Shown: in pieces, positions 46,087 to 56,800 of the stretch
Position numbering within the stretch: position 1 is the first letter of the stretch
Layout: each line of letters begins with the position of its first letter
From: Sphingobacterium lumbrici
GTDB lineage: Bacteria; Bacteroidota; Bacteroidia; Sphingobacteriales; Sphingobacteriaceae
Direction of reading: 5' to 3'
Assembly: GCF_006476045.1 (NCBI RefSeq)
Contig: NZ_SRZY01000023.1
Span: 478,607 to 542,606 of the forward strand
Length of the DNA stretch: 64,000 nt
The notes under the pieces: generated by a model
Told to the model about the DNA's origin: nothing
Database searches by the model: none
What the model saw: the letters and a program-made list of their open reading frames with translations, nothing else
Made by a program: the position numbers and the translations under genes

Positions 46087-48063
46087 CTATGGTTTAATTA
46101 AATTCATTTCTCCAAACACCACGTACGGGTTAGTCGAGTAGCCATTTTTCACCACTACTTTGAAATATTTTGCGCTAACATTACCGTCAGGGAAGATATA
46201 TTCAAATCGATCGGCATTATTTGGAAGTGTAGACGTTCCAATGAGTGTGAATGTATCGTTGCTATCGTCGTTGTCATTAGTATAGTCATTACTATAGTAA
46301 ATTTCAATATCTTTTCCATCCCCTGCTCTATTATTATTAGTGCCAATAACCGGTCTCGCATTGAAAAACATCCCTTTAATCGGGATAGGCAATTTAGAGC
46401 CTGTCGAAAGTACAAACGTGAAAGGATAAGACTCAGTCGGTCCAATATTACTATATTTAGAATGATAGAAAGTAGTAGGATTGTTATCAACCATATTCGC
46501 AAATGATCCCTCTTGAGCCGGACAAGAAACATATACCATACTCGTTGTATACACAATATTAGCTGTACCTCCGGTTTTAGTCAGTGGATTATATGTCCAG
46601 ATCTGTTTGGTCAATAGCGGCCACTTCTCAAACACCCGATCACTTACCGCGGGGCTATATTGAATTCCCCAAGCATCAAAAAATGGAGAAAGATCCGTTT
46701 GTGTATAGTCTGAGAGCTTCTCATAAACCCAATTCTGCTTTGTAATATCGCTAGGATTTAACCGCTCGGCATGGCGTGCCTCTTTATAGAGGTGTGTCAT
46801 CGCTTCGTAACCATAAAGCTCAAAAATCTGTATAAACGGGGTCATACGTTTAAAAGGATCACTCATCGCAGCATCAGCATTAAAATTCTTGGCCGTTCCG
46901 GCCGCACTTGCATAGGCAATTGCTTCCGGAAATCCTCTGTTTACTGCCGAGTGAAGATCCCTATAATCAGCTCCAATACGGTTTGCTACCTTAAAATTAA
47001 ATAAGTTGTTCGTTGTTTCACCTAGGGTACTCCAGCTCCACACACTTCCCTGCTGACAATTATGTCCGAATTCATGATATGAACCCCACATGCCTCTACT
47101 CGTTGATATCGCATTCAAGCTGGTCATCCCTTTAAACCATTCCGTATCGTTTAAACCCACAAAAGGAAATCCACTATGTCCATATCCCAAAGATAACTGG
47201 ATATCCAAAACCCCTCTCCAAGCACCTTGCGGACTCCTGTCCCGCTCATCTTCCGCATCATCAGACAATCCCATCCAACCATTGAAATCCAAATCAAAAA
47301 CATCATTCCACCTGGTCAGTACCGCTGTAGGATTTGTAAAAGGCTCTGCTGAGGTGAAGGTATTTATCACCCGATCTCTTGGGATCAGAAAAACCACTCT
47401 TTTGGTCCGCAATTCTAACCATGGCACATGCGAAGCCTTTACCTTCGCCACCCAGTCGGCATCATTCGTTTCACCTAAAATAAAATCCGGAGAAACACAC
47501 GCATTTGTGATGGTAAATTCTACAGGTGTGGTATATGCTCTGTTTGCACGAATATAAATCGTTCCACCATACAAGTTGCGCACATAGTTAGTACCTGCGT
47601 ACAAGCGCTGGCGCATATAGATCACGGGGTCCCGAAGCAACGGATATTTACCTCCTAAGTTATCGGTATGTCCTCCAATTTGAACCGTCAAGCCTTCAAT
47701 ACCTGCTGGTACATCGATCTTAATCAACTCGCCCGGGGCAGCATAGTAGCCTGTACTGTACTGCGGTTCAGGGGCTACGGAAATACGCAAATTCTGAGCA
47801 GTCTGATTCGTAAAATTTAAATCCAATGTAAATTTCGCATTTTGTACCCGAGGTTCAGTCTGGTCAACCAGACCAGGGAAAACCCGAGCCTTTCCATACA
47901 TCGATTTGTCGATGAATCTCAGGTTGGAGTCAATTTCCCCTTCCTGAATATTTCCCGAATCATCCGGATACCCATCCGGAATATTATATCCATATTTCTC
48001 GCACGATGTTACTCCAAGTAACAAGGTGCAGATTATTAAGGTCGTAAAACGATAAAGTTTCAT
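46087..48063 (-). CDS. M60 family (enhancin/mucinase-type) metallopeptidase lipoprotein with F5/8C-like domain
   Basis: A 658-residue secreted lipoprotein (lipobox VTSC). An N-terminal beta-sandwich (about 75-185) is followed by the M60 catalytic domain (about 185-510). The zinc site HExxH is His330-Glu331-Phe-Gly-His334 and the third ligand is Glu349 in STLGETTNNLF, which fits the family pattern HExxHx(8,28)E. The C-terminal 120 residues (KGMFFNARPV to YFKVVVKNGY and VVFGEMNLIKP) look like a discoidin/CBM32-type sandwich, a common glycan-binding partner in gut M60 mucinases. All catalytic residues are present, so it is probably active on glycoprotein at the cell surface. It is the only clear hydrolase of the 19-kb locus. 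Confidence 0.9.
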   Translation of the reverse strand: MKLYRFTTLIICTLLLGVTSCEKYGYNIPDGYPDDSGNIQEGEIDSNLRFIDKSMYGKARVFPGLVDQTEPRVQNAKFTLDLNFTNQTAQNLRISVAPEPQYSTGYYAAPGELIKIDVPAGIEGLTVQIGGHTDNLGGKYPLLRDPVIYMRQRLYAGTNYVRNLYGGTIYIRANRAYTTPVEFTITNACVSPDFILGETNDADWVAKVKASHVPWLELRTKRVVFLIPRDRVINTFTSAEPFTNPTAVLTRWNDVFDLDFNGWMGLSDDAEDERDRSPQGAWRGVLDIQLSLGYGHSGFPFVGLNDTEWFKGMTSLNAISTSRGMWGSYHEFGHNCQQGSVWSWSTLGETTNNLFNFKVANRIGADYRDLHSAVNRGFPEAIAYASAAGTAKNFNADAAMSDPFKRMTPFIQIFELYGYEAMTHLYKEARHAERLNPSDITKQNWVYEKLSDYTQTDLSPFFDAWGIQYSPAVSDRVFEKWPLLTKQIWTYNPLTKTGGTANIVYTTSMVYVSCPAQEGSFANMVDNNPTTFYHSKYSNIGPTESYPFTFVLSTGSKLPIPIKGMFFNARPVIGTNNNRAGDGKDIEIYYSNDYTNDNDDSNDTFTLIGTSTLPNNADRFEYIFPDGNVSAKYFKVVVKNGYSTNPYVVFGEMNLIKP

Positions 48064-48076
48064 AATTTAATATCTT

Positions 48077-49855
48077 TTATTCTTTAGGTAAGCTAACAGT
48101 GGGATTATAAAATTTACCCATCAATCCCCATTCTTTTGGTACAGAAATATTCATCCAATTGTAAATCATAACAGGAATATCCACACCATTGGGCACCACG
48201 AGAAATGCAGCCGGGGATATTTCAGGTGAAATATTTGGTGTCAAATCGCTAAACGTCGCAAATTGTATTGCCGGACTAAATGTAAAATGCTTCTCGTTTC
48301 CGGAATGATCATACATTTTATTTCCCGAAGTCTCATTTGCCGGCCACCAACCAAGTGCATTGCCAAAATACGGATTTGTAGGACCGAATTCTCTACGCAT
48401 ATAAAGCCCCATATCAGCCGGAGACAATGCTACATTCAAAATAACCAGATCCTTAAACAAAAGATTTGCTTGCTTGTTCTGACGCATCCCTAATCTCAAA
48501 GGGATATCATTATCCGCTCTGGCATCTGCCGGCAGATTAAACGGGTTCGACGAAGCACCCGAACTAGTAACAGTACCCAATACACCGTCAACATATAAAG
48601 CACATTTCCGAGTTGCTCCATCCATATATATCACCATACCCAGAGTATGCCACTTTCCATCTTTTTGGCTAAGGAAGTTTTGAGGACGAGGGCTAGAACT
48701 CCAGTCAAATTGGGCTCCACCGTTACCACCATGAAGGAAGCCCCATCCTCCTTGCGCCGTAGCACTACTAACGTCATTCCTCTTTCCCATATACATCGGC
48801 CAACCTTGATTCCCCATATTAGTATTATCATCCCGCATTTTAAACATCACCGTAAATTCACCGGAGGTACCAAAGTTCCCTAGCAACGGATCATCACAGG
48901 TAGCCATACCATTAGTAACACCGTATGTACCCGTACCAGTGGAGATGAATCTCGGAGCTGTGCCTGTATAGGGTAGACCATCTATAGCTGGCTTTCTATA
49001 TTCCATAGTGCCAAATTTTGGATTATAAAAGGTTACAAAAATATTTCTGGAAGGGTCATCATAAATATTAGACCCAACAGCTCCTCCGGAAGGCCCGCCT
49101 CCTTTACTTGAGGCCACTATAACCAACCAATTTTCTCCATTAAAGGTCTTTCTGGCCCGCAGGGCTGTCAAAATTTCGCCAATATAGCCATCTATCGTCG
49201 TAATCGCTGTAGTGTAAGCCACATTCGATGCCGAATAATCATTTGCTGCTGCCAATTCTGCACCGCTAAATTGAGCCACAAGCAACGAAGGATCTTCGTT
49301 GGATAACTCATTTACTACGGCATTCTTTACCCCCAAATCGTCACTTAGCGTCTGCTTCGCACTCGCATCCGTAGCCAGCTTATCCGCAAAAGCCGGAGAG
49401 GTTGTAATAGCAACCGTTCTGGCCTTGGTAAGCTCTTTCTTTAACCGCGTAAACAAGGTAGGTGTTTCGGCATTGTCGAAACCTGCAAAATCTTCAGTAA
49501 CAACATGGCTTTTCGTATAATCAACCCCTGTCAACATGGTCGTCCATGCTCCAGCCTGCGTTAAAGCGTTCCAATGATTATCGGTAAGACCATCATACGT
49601 ATATATTGCCTTGCCCGTCATCTCTGTCAGATTGGCCGGGGCTACACTCTGTACAACCGACCCTTTAACGCCATCCAAGATAATGTATAGCACTCTTTTA
49701 GAACCATCTCCCACACCCAGGGTGTCATTTTTGAAAGATTCAGGCAATACATTTATAAACTCCTGATTACAGCTTGTGTTCATCAGCGTGAGCATGAAAC
49801 ACACTAAAAAGCTGAATCCTCCTATCCCAAAAATTCTTTTTCTATTCTTCATCAT
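48077..49855 (-). CDS. lipoprotein: degenerate phosphodiesterase-like fold plus LamG domain (paralog 2)
   Basis: A 592-residue lipoprotein (lipobox NTSC) with the same layout as gene 44305-46026. A phosphodiesterase-like part (about 52-265) starts KRVLYIILDGVKG, continues with TTMLTGVDY and TAITTIDGYIGEILTALRAR, and a LamG-like sandwich (about 320-480: TSGEFTVMFKMRDD, DGKWHTLGMVIYMDG) follows with a DUF4983-like C-terminus (NALGWWPANETSG, VPVMIYNWMNISV-like). Only Asp61 of the metal site remains: the nucleophile position is Gln100, the D-x-x-x-H pair is absent, and DHG has become Ser-Lys-Gly (250-252). It should be catalytically dead. It starts 21 bp after the DUF5008-like gene and stops 13 bp before the M60 gene. 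Confidence 0.75.
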   Translation of the reverse strand: MMKNRKRIFGIGGFSFLVCFMLTLMNTSCNQEFINVLPESFKNDTLGVGDGSKRVLYIILDGVKGSVVQSVAPANLTEMTGKAIYTYDGLTDNHWNALTQAGAWTTMLTGVDYTKSHVVTEDFAGFDNAETPTLFTRLKKELTKARTVAITTSPAFADKLATDASAKQTLSDDLGVKNAVVNELSNEDPSLLVAQFSGAELAAANDYSASNVAYTTAITTIDGYIGEILTALRARKTFNGENWLVIVASSKGGGPSGGAVGSNIYDDPSRNIFVTFYNPKFGTMEYRKPAIDGLPYTGTAPRFISTGTGTYGVTNGMATCDDPLLGNFGTSGEFTVMFKMRDDNTNMGNQGWPMYMGKRNDVSSATAQGGWGFLHGGNGGAQFDWSSSPRPQNFLSQKDGKWHTLGMVIYMDGATRKCALYVDGVLGTVTSSGASSNPFNLPADARADNDIPLRLGMRQNKQANLLFKDLVILNVALSPADMGLYMRREFGPTNPYFGNALGWWPANETSGNKMYDHSGNEKHFTFSPAIQFATFSDLTPNISPEISPAAFLVVPNGVDIPVMIYNWMNISVPKEWGLMGKFYNPTVSLPKE

Positions 49856-49876
49856 AATCGATAATTTAAGCCATTA

Positions 49877-51550
49877 TTAATTTGCAATAACTAAGCGAAG
49901 GACGTTCCTTGGCAACATTGCATTAAACCTATAGATATCACCCACCAACACCACTCTTGATCCTCCTGTTACAGGTGTTTCGATCATATCATACACGCGG
50001 CCTTCAAAGCCTCCTGTATTATTATATCCTACCGCCAACTCGCCGTTCGGTTCTAAAATCATAAAACCCTGCCTTAGGTAATCACCATACTTATTGAATG
50101 CACCTGCCACAATAATCTTGCCGTTATTGAGCTGGCCCGCAAACGTAACAGAGCCTCCGCTGATCTCCTCACCCAGAAAGGTACTCACGTTAGATCCATC
50201 GCTATTTAACAGCGCTACGCCCGATGAGACCTTGCCGTTGAAAGTCTTGAACAATCCACTGACAACGAACTTATTCGTCGTAGCATTAAAGCGTACAGAC
50301 ATAATATCGCCGTCTGCTCCTGTTCCTACATTAAACGTAGGATCTACTGAACCGTCTAAATTAAGTCGTACAATCCTGTTTGCCGATACGCCATTAAAAC
50401 TGGTAAAGTTTCCAACCAAAATAAGCTTGCCATCCGATTGCATAACCGCATCGGTAATTCCACCATTGCCGGCGACTGCACTTTGTTTCGTTGCCTCATT
50501 ATAATGAAAGGTGTGGTCGATTGCACCATCCATATCCACCCGCACCATCTGGAGCATACGCGTTACATCGTACACTTTCTCATCATAGGTAGAGTTCGGG
50601 TAATAAATCCGCTTGTAATGCTGAAAATTACCAATGATATAGATCTTCTCGCCGAAAATAAATGTTTTACGCACTACACCATCTACCCCACCATTAAATG
50701 CCGGTATCGTATCCTTATCTTTCCATACTTCCTCCGGTTTAGGATTTACAATATCCGCTGTCACTATCGTATCCAAACTACCATTTAAAAGTAATCTTGT
50801 AATATTGCTTATGGTCTGCCGATTCGGATTTTTTGAGTTAAATGCAGAAAAACTACCTGCAATAATATACTTCCCATTTTGCTCACCCACATTTATTCTA
50901 TTAATGGAATAAATCGTATTCGATCCGCCTACAACACCTTGTCCGAAATTAATGTCGTTTGTAATATAGCCTCCATCCGGATCCAATTGTGCAATCCCGC
51001 CATTAGGTAAAGCTTCGGTTCCACGGAGTTCAAAATTATTAAAAGCACCAACTACCCAAAATCTTCCGGAAGGCAATTGTTCAACATCAAACACCGTCGA
51101 AGCTCCACCTGCCGAAAGTCTTCCGGCACCATTTACAATTTTAAACGTACCATCGACAGATACCTTTCCACCTATCTTGACAATAGGTCCGAAAAATGTC
51201 TGTCCCTCTGCCGATATCCAGACACTACCTGTACTTGCTGTCAACGGCACTTCAAATTGGACAGTACTATCCGAATAATTTAGCACTTGGGCCTCAATCT
51301 CATTAACATACAATTTGAAATTGTCCTTGTATTTCATTAACCCCTTCACTTGAAGGTTTAATATTGCCCCTGCTGCCACGATATCCGGATCCGTCGACTT
51401 CGAGATAAAGGTAATATCTAATACCTGCTTACCCCCTGCATAAGGATCTTCGGCCAACGTTGTATTTTTTACACAGGAACCTATTAGCACCGTGAGAAAC
51501 CCCAGTCCTGCAAGCAAAAAGCGCATTTTATATTTTATATTTGTCATCAT
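49877..51550 (-). CDS. lipoprotein: DUF5008/IPT-TIG domain plus seven delta-60-type repeats
   Basis: A 557-residue lipoprotein (lipobox LIGSC). Residues 40-125 (FISKSTDPDIVAAGAILNLQ, KLYVNEIEAQVLNYSDSTVQ, GSVWISAEGQTFFGP) form an IPT/TIG-like sandwich of the DUF5008 type. Residues 140-557 contain repeats of the form GkxxxxGxFxxfNg...RlnxDGsxDxtF, for example GKLILVGNFTSFNGVSANRI and NLDGSVDPTFNVGTG. I count seven, enough to close a seven-bladed propeller. In SusCD loci such proteins are expected to act as surface glycan- or protein-binding modules. It follows the fasciclin gene by 35 bp. Confidence 0.82.
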   Translation of the reverse strand: MMTNIKYKMRFLLAGLGFLTVLIGSCVKNTTLAEDPYAGGKQVLDITFISKSTDPDIVAAGAILNLQVKGLMKYKDNFKLYVNEIEAQVLNYSDSTVQFEVPLTASTGSVWISAEGQTFFGPIVKIGGKVSVDGTFKIVNGAGRLSAGGASTVFDVEQLPSGRFWVVGAFNNFELRGTEALPNGGIAQLDPDGGYITNDINFGQGVVGGSNTIYSINRINVGEQNGKYIIAGSFSAFNSKNPNRQTISNITRLLLNGSLDTIVTADIVNPKPEEVWKDKDTIPAFNGGVDGVVRKTFIFGEKIYIIGNFQHYKRIYYPNSTYDEKVYDVTRMLQMVRVDMDGAIDHTFHYNEATKQSAVAGNGGITDAVMQSDGKLILVGNFTSFNGVSANRIVRLNLDGSVDPTFNVGTGADGDIMSVRFNATTNKFVVSGLFKTFNGKVSSGVALLNSDGSNVSTFLGEEISGGSVTFAGQLNNGKIIVAGAFNKYGDYLRQGFMILEPNGELAVGYNNTGGFEGRVYDMIETPVTGGSRVVLVGDIYRFNAMLPRNVLRLVIAN

Positions 51551-51585
51551 TGATCAGTTCATTTAAATAAAGATAATAAATTTAC

Positions 51586-52302
51586 TTATGGGGTGGCAGG
51601 CGAAATTCCAGCTGAAATTGCCTGATCAATAAAAGCATTCGTTCGAAACCCATACGTATGCTTGGTTCTGTTCAATACGTGTATGACTCCATTTTTTGGT
51701 TGGATATCCGATGTCGCTACCGGGATATTGGTTAAGGACACCTGCGGATTAGATAAATCCGGGATATAAGCGATATATAATTGTCTATATCCGGCATAAG
51801 TTACTCCTCCCGCATCGTTGAATATAACGCCTATATTCATGATATCCCCACCGTAGCTTGTATAATTCTGTCCCGGATAAGCCACATACGACAACGTATC
51901 CCTTTGTGGATAATCTTTCAACAGATTTGTACCTCTAAATATATACTGTGACAGGGTATTTCTCCAAACTTCGGATTTGATCTGATCCAATCTAGATACC
52001 GTATCCTTTCCATTAAACCTCAAATGACGATTTAAATTTTGTATCACGTTATGCACGGTACCTCCCGGGGGCGCAAAAAATGTCACATTTTCATTTTGAA
52101 AGACATCCGTCATTCCCGCCAGCTCAATTACCATCAACGTACTATCGAAAAAAGGTTTCTTTTCTTTCATATAGTCCAAAATTGTTCCGTTGTATTTCGG
52201 ATCGTGTACACCGCCATCAAAATAGTACTTTGTACAACTTAAAGATACTGCAGTGATGGAAACTACCATCAATAATATTCTTATTTGTATTTTCATAATC
52301 AT
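51586..52302 (-). CDS. fasciclin (FAS1) domain lipoprotein, module B
   Basis: About 238 residues. The lipobox is SLSC, followed by one FAS1 domain (about 35-235). The H1 box is ENVTFFAPPGGTVHNVIQNL, with the helical opening YMKEKKPFFDSTLMVIELAG before it, and the H2 end is NGVIHVLNRTKHTYGF. FAS1 domains mediate adhesion to proteins or glycans. The start ATG at 52302 overlaps the SusD stop as TGATG, indicating translational coupling; an ATG two codons later is also possible. It has the same position after SusD as the fasciclin gene at 58061-58741, to which it is paralogous. Confidence 0.85.
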   Translation of the reverse strand: MIMKIQIRILLMVVSITAVSLSCTKYYFDGGVHDPKYNGTILDYMKEKKPFFDSTLMVIELAGMTDVFQNENVTFFAPPGGTVHNVIQNLNRHLRFNGKDTVSRLDQIKSEVWRNTLSQYIFRGTNLLKDYPQRDTLSYVAYPGQNYTSYGGDIMNIGVIFNDAGGVTYAGYRQLYIAYIPDLSNPQVSLTNIPVATSDIQPKNGVIHVLNRTKHTYGFRTNAFIDQAISAGISPATP

Positions 52303-53828
52303 CAATTCCAATAGTTATTGCCTGTTAAATTAGGATTCGCATTTTGTTCTGCAGTCGTAATGATCAACGGCCATCTCCACGCGCCACTGTTAAAACTTGA
52401 ACCACTCATTACAGCCTTGCTAAATTCCGTATTTACCACCCGTTTGGTCCGTACAAGATCAAAATAGAAATGCCCTTCCCCAATCAACTCACGGCATCTT
52501 TCTCTATAAATATCATCTTTCAACGTTGCACCGTTGGATATAATCATCGGCGCGCCTGCTGCCCCCCGTACCCGATTGAGGTATTCTTTTGCGGTTACAT
52601 CATCTTCCAATTCAGCAGCAGCCTCAGCAGCTAAAAGCACGACATCCGACATTCTAAGCAGAATCGCACTATCATCGTTATTCATGACAACACTCGTCCC
52701 TGTTCCGCTAGAATACACATTAATGAATTTCTTAAACTGAAAAGAGGCATTATCCGAGTTATAATTTTCAAACCATATTGCTTTGCGATCATCTGCTATC
52801 GCCGGTGGATACAATTTTTCGATATAGTCCCTTTCGTAGGTCATGTGGCTACCTGTCTTTGTCGAAGCACCGCGGTATGGATAGCGCGAAAAGAAGAAGG
52901 AATAATTTGAAAACTGCGCAAAAGTCTCTCCGTAATTATAGTCTTGCAAGATTCCAAACAGGTTTTCAGCCGTTCTCCCTTTAAAGATCAGCTTGGTGTT
53001 CGCTGCTGTCTTCCGCAACACGCTGTAATCGGTATAGGTATCCAACTCATCTGCCAGATCCAATACGGCCTGATAGTACGGTTTTTTGTCTCCCGTATCC
53101 CAAGTTGCAGCCCACATATTCAAATGCATGAGCAACGCTACCGCACTCGCTCTTGTCGGTCTCACCCCAAGCAAAGAGGATTCACTATACTTTATCGGCA
53201 GATTGTCCTTTGCAGCCAACATGTCCGCTATACAGTTGTTCAGCACTTCCACCTGCGGTGTTCTCGCCAAGGCTTTATTATGATATGCCTCGGTATAATA
53301 GATCGCGTCGCCGTACAGTTTACAGATGAACATATAGCTCAGATTTCGCGTAAATACGGCTTCCGCTTTATATTGATCTCTTTCCCTTTGAGACATTTCT
53401 GCTGCGGGAACATTATCTACTTCATAATACAGGATATTACTTGCCGCAATAACATCATACCATCCTTTCCAGTTCATCACTTCCTTTAATCGGGTATCGT
53501 ATGTAGTCGTACCACTTATTATCGGATTCATATTATTGGAAATCAGATTATTGATCGGACCATTACCACTGGCATCCAAAGCGGTCGCAATCTTCACCGA
53601 ATTTCCCCTGATATCCAAAGCCGGAATTAGGATACTATTCCCTACTTTATTCCGCAATTTTGTATAAATACCATTCATATACCCTTCAACGTCCTTTTGG
53701 GTCTGCCAAAAATTATTACCAGACAGGGCATCTATGGGAGTTACATTCAGAAACTTATCGCAACTCGACGTTCCGCACACAAGTGCTGTTATCATCAACA
53801 GATATTTCAACTTTTTCATCTTCATCAC
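52302..53828 (-). CDS. RagB/SusD family outer membrane lipoprotein, module B
   Basis: A 508-residue SusD-type lipoprotein. The signal ends in a lipobox with Cys near 23 (TSSCDKFLNVTPIDALSGNNFW). The middle shows the TPR-like helices of the family (YKAEAVFTRNLSYMFICKLYGD), and the C-terminus has the signature LLRMSDVVLLAAEAAAELEDD, AKEYLNRVRGAAGAP and RERCRELIGEGHFYFDLVRTKR. It is the partner of the SusC encoded 8 bp upstream and is coupled to the fasciclin gene downstream. Substrate is unknown. Confidence 0.94.
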   Translation of the reverse strand: MMKMKKLKYLLMITALVCGTSSCDKFLNVTPIDALSGNNFWQTQKDVEGYMNGIYTKLRNKVGNSILIPALDIRGNSVKIATALDASGNGPINNLISNNMNPIISGTTTYDTRLKEVMNWKGWYDVIAASNILYYEVDNVPAAEMSQRERDQYKAEAVFTRNLSYMFICKLYGDAIYYTEAYHNKALARTPQVEVLNNCIADMLAAKDNLPIKYSESSLLGVRPTRASAVALLMHLNMWAATWDTGDKKPYYQAVLDLADELDTYTDYSVLRKTAANTKLIFKGRTAENLFGILQDYNYGETFAQFSNYSFFFSRYPYRGASTKTGSHMTYERDYIEKLYPPAIADDRKAIWFENYNSDNASFQFKKFINVYSSGTGTSVVMNNDDSAILLRMSDVVLLAAEAAAELEDDVTAKEYLNRVRGAAGAPMIISNGATLKDDIYRERCRELIGEGHFYFDLVRTKRVVNTEFSKAVMSGSSFNSGAWRWPLIITTAEQNANPNLTGNNYWN

Positions 53829-53836
53829 TTTAAAAA

Positions 53837-56800
53837 TTAAAATTCAATGTTTAAGCCCAACGCAAACTGTTTAGGCAATGGATAATTTGACGGATAGTCC
53901 CGACCTAGTGCCGTTACATTTTCGGGATTAGGCCCTGAATATTTCGTAATATATCCCAAGTTAAAAGCTGTAAAGTTAACACTCACCCTGTTCATACCAT
54001 ACCTTTGGGTCAAACTTTGATTAAAGTTATAATATACTTTGACGGCATTTAGTTTGAAATATGACCCGTCTTCCTGAAACAACGTTTGATTGTATCTAAA
54101 CGGATTCAAGAGTGATGCTCGTTGAAAATCAAACGGATTACCGTACACCGAGACATCTCCGGCTTGTGTCCAATAATCAAACTCCGATGGAGGTACCATA
54201 GCGCCCATAGATCCCGGCGATCCAAAACTACCCAACTGTGACGCCATAAAATTATTCAAAATATCACGCTTTAACGTAAATGAGGTATTCACTTCCAAGC
54301 TCCAATTTTTATATTGCAACAGGGAGAAAAACCCTCCCGTTATTTGGGGTTGCGAATTTCCGGCAATTACGCGGTCGTATTCGTTGAGCACATAGTTACC
54401 ATCCAGATCCGTAAAAATAGGATCCCCTGCTCTAAAATAATTCAATAGTCCGTTGTTACCCACCCGATAAGGTAAACCTGTAACCGGATCTACCGGCACA
54501 TCAGCATTCGTGCTATATACCCCTTTCGTATTGTATAAGTAATTGGACAACGAATTGATCCCTAAGCGGTAGTAAATATCCTGACCATACGTCGGATCAG
54601 AATAAATCATCTCACGTAATCCATCTGGAAGTGCGGCCAATACCTCTCTATTGATTGCAAAAGAGCCGGTAAGCGTCCATTTGAATGGGCTATTCGTATT
54701 CAAAGGACGGGCGGTAGCTTGAAACTCCCATCCGTAGTTGACATTGCTGATTTCGGTCGACCCGATGCTTCCAAATGAGTTCGATGTTGACAATCTCTTA
54801 TCACGGAATATATTGTCATTCTGCTTGTAATAGCTATCCATCGTGAAGGTAAATTTGTTTTTCAAAATTGAAAAATCAAACCCGACATTGTAGGTAGTTG
54901 CCTGAGTCGGCTCCAACTTCAGATTGGGGACGAAGCCCAGATCATTGATGACCGTACTACTGTTGTTGTACTGGCTACCACCAAAATATTTACCATAAGC
55001 CTGATAGATATTACCATTCGGTGTAATATTAGATCCATAACTCAACCGAATATCACCAAAGTCTAACCAACTCACATTGTCCATAAAGGCTTCGCGGTCA
55101 AAGTTCCATTTAGCCGAAATAGAGGGGTTGGTCTTGTAACCTGCATCTGGCCCATTAGTTGAAAGACCATCTAAACGGTAGTTAAAATCCAGGACATATT
55201 TTTGCTTATAGTTATACGAGAACTGTCCCGCAAAAGCCACTTGCCGCGTATCCGTATACCTGGTGGTACCTCCTTTAGAACTTAAATAACTGGTCTGTTT
55301 GGTCAACGGACCACGTAATTGGTCATTCACTACCCGATCACTCAACACTGCGTCTGACTTAAAGAAAGACGATCTCAATTCCGAAAATCCAAACAAGTTG
55401 AATGTATGCGCATCTTCACCCTTTTCTTTAAGCGAGAATACATATTGTACCTGAGTCCGGTTATAGAGCGTATTCGATCGGTCATTGTAGGCATAGTACA
55501 GAGCCTGATTATTATTCAGTGCGGCTGGCGAGAAGTTATCCTTTGTACCCGTTGTACCATTATAATTCAGATAAGTAGATGCCTTGAAGTTCTTAAAAAG
55601 ATCATAGTGTAAGTTGACGTTTGCTGCAGTCGTGAGTACTTTATTGTCATCATCTGTCGTTAACGCCCCCAATACGGAATTAACGGAAGAATAAAGCGAA
55701 GGTGCCGGCAGCAAAGAAGAAGCCTGTGCACTATTTGCAACACCCGAATTCAACAAACCATTTCCACTGCCCATACGTTGACGCTGTACGGAATTATTCA
55801 ATTGAGACTCCAACCTAAATCTATCTGTAGGGTTATAAATCATATTCATGTTGAGATTGTAACGTGAATATCCTGTATTCTCTTGAATACCATTTTCGTC
55901 ATAGAACCCTAAGTTCGCTTTATAATTAAACCTCACATCTCCTCCGGATATGCTAAGGTTATGATTTTGATTATAGGTTGGCTTATAGAAATAGGATTGC
56001 CAATTGGTTGAGTTGTTGTAGTACGCATTCAAACTATCCGACAAAAATGGTGTATTATTTATCATGTCGATAGCGTGGTTTCTGGAGGTATCGAACGCCA
56101 AAATTTGTTGTATTATCAACATCCGCTCGTCTCTACCGCCGATCACTGACCGAAGCTTAGGCACCATGGACAAAAACGTAGACCCATTATACCTAACTAC
56201 CGGTATTCTGGAATTACCTCTTTTGGTTGTAATCAAGATTACACCATAAGCACCTCTTGATCCATACAGTGCCGTGGCTGCGGCATCCTTGAGTACAGAG
56301 ATTTCTTCGATATCTTCCGGTGGAATCTGTGATGCCGGAGAGACTCCGGGACCAGCTTGCTGGAAGCCATAAGAAAACTCCGTATTGTCATCAATAGGTA
56401 CCCCATCGATCACATACAACGGTGAGGTCGGTGTCAGGAACGACTCATTTCCCGAGCCCGATACATTGATATTTGAAATACCACGAATCGTTACCGAACC
56501 CCTAAAACCGGGAGCTCCTGTATTATTTTGGATATTCAAACCCGCAACCCTACCTTGCAACAGGGAGATTACATCACCTGCAGGTTGCCCTTGCAGGTCT
56601 TTACCTGATACCGTCGTTATCGCACCTGTACTAAGCGCTTTGGCCTTGGTTTGATAACCGGCGGTTACAGTTACCGCGTCTATGTTGGCAAAACTTTCAG
56701 TAAGGCTTACACTGATCTCGGTTCTGTTATTAACGTTTAACGATACAGGATCGTATCCTAATAACTTAAAGGACAGGGTCGCATTACCTGGCACTGTTAT

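Noticed and set aside
46255..46330. Asn/Asp-rich repeat-like stretch in the M60 gene
   Set aside because: It is a short low-complexity loop within the discoidin-like domain, not a DNA repeat or CRISPR.
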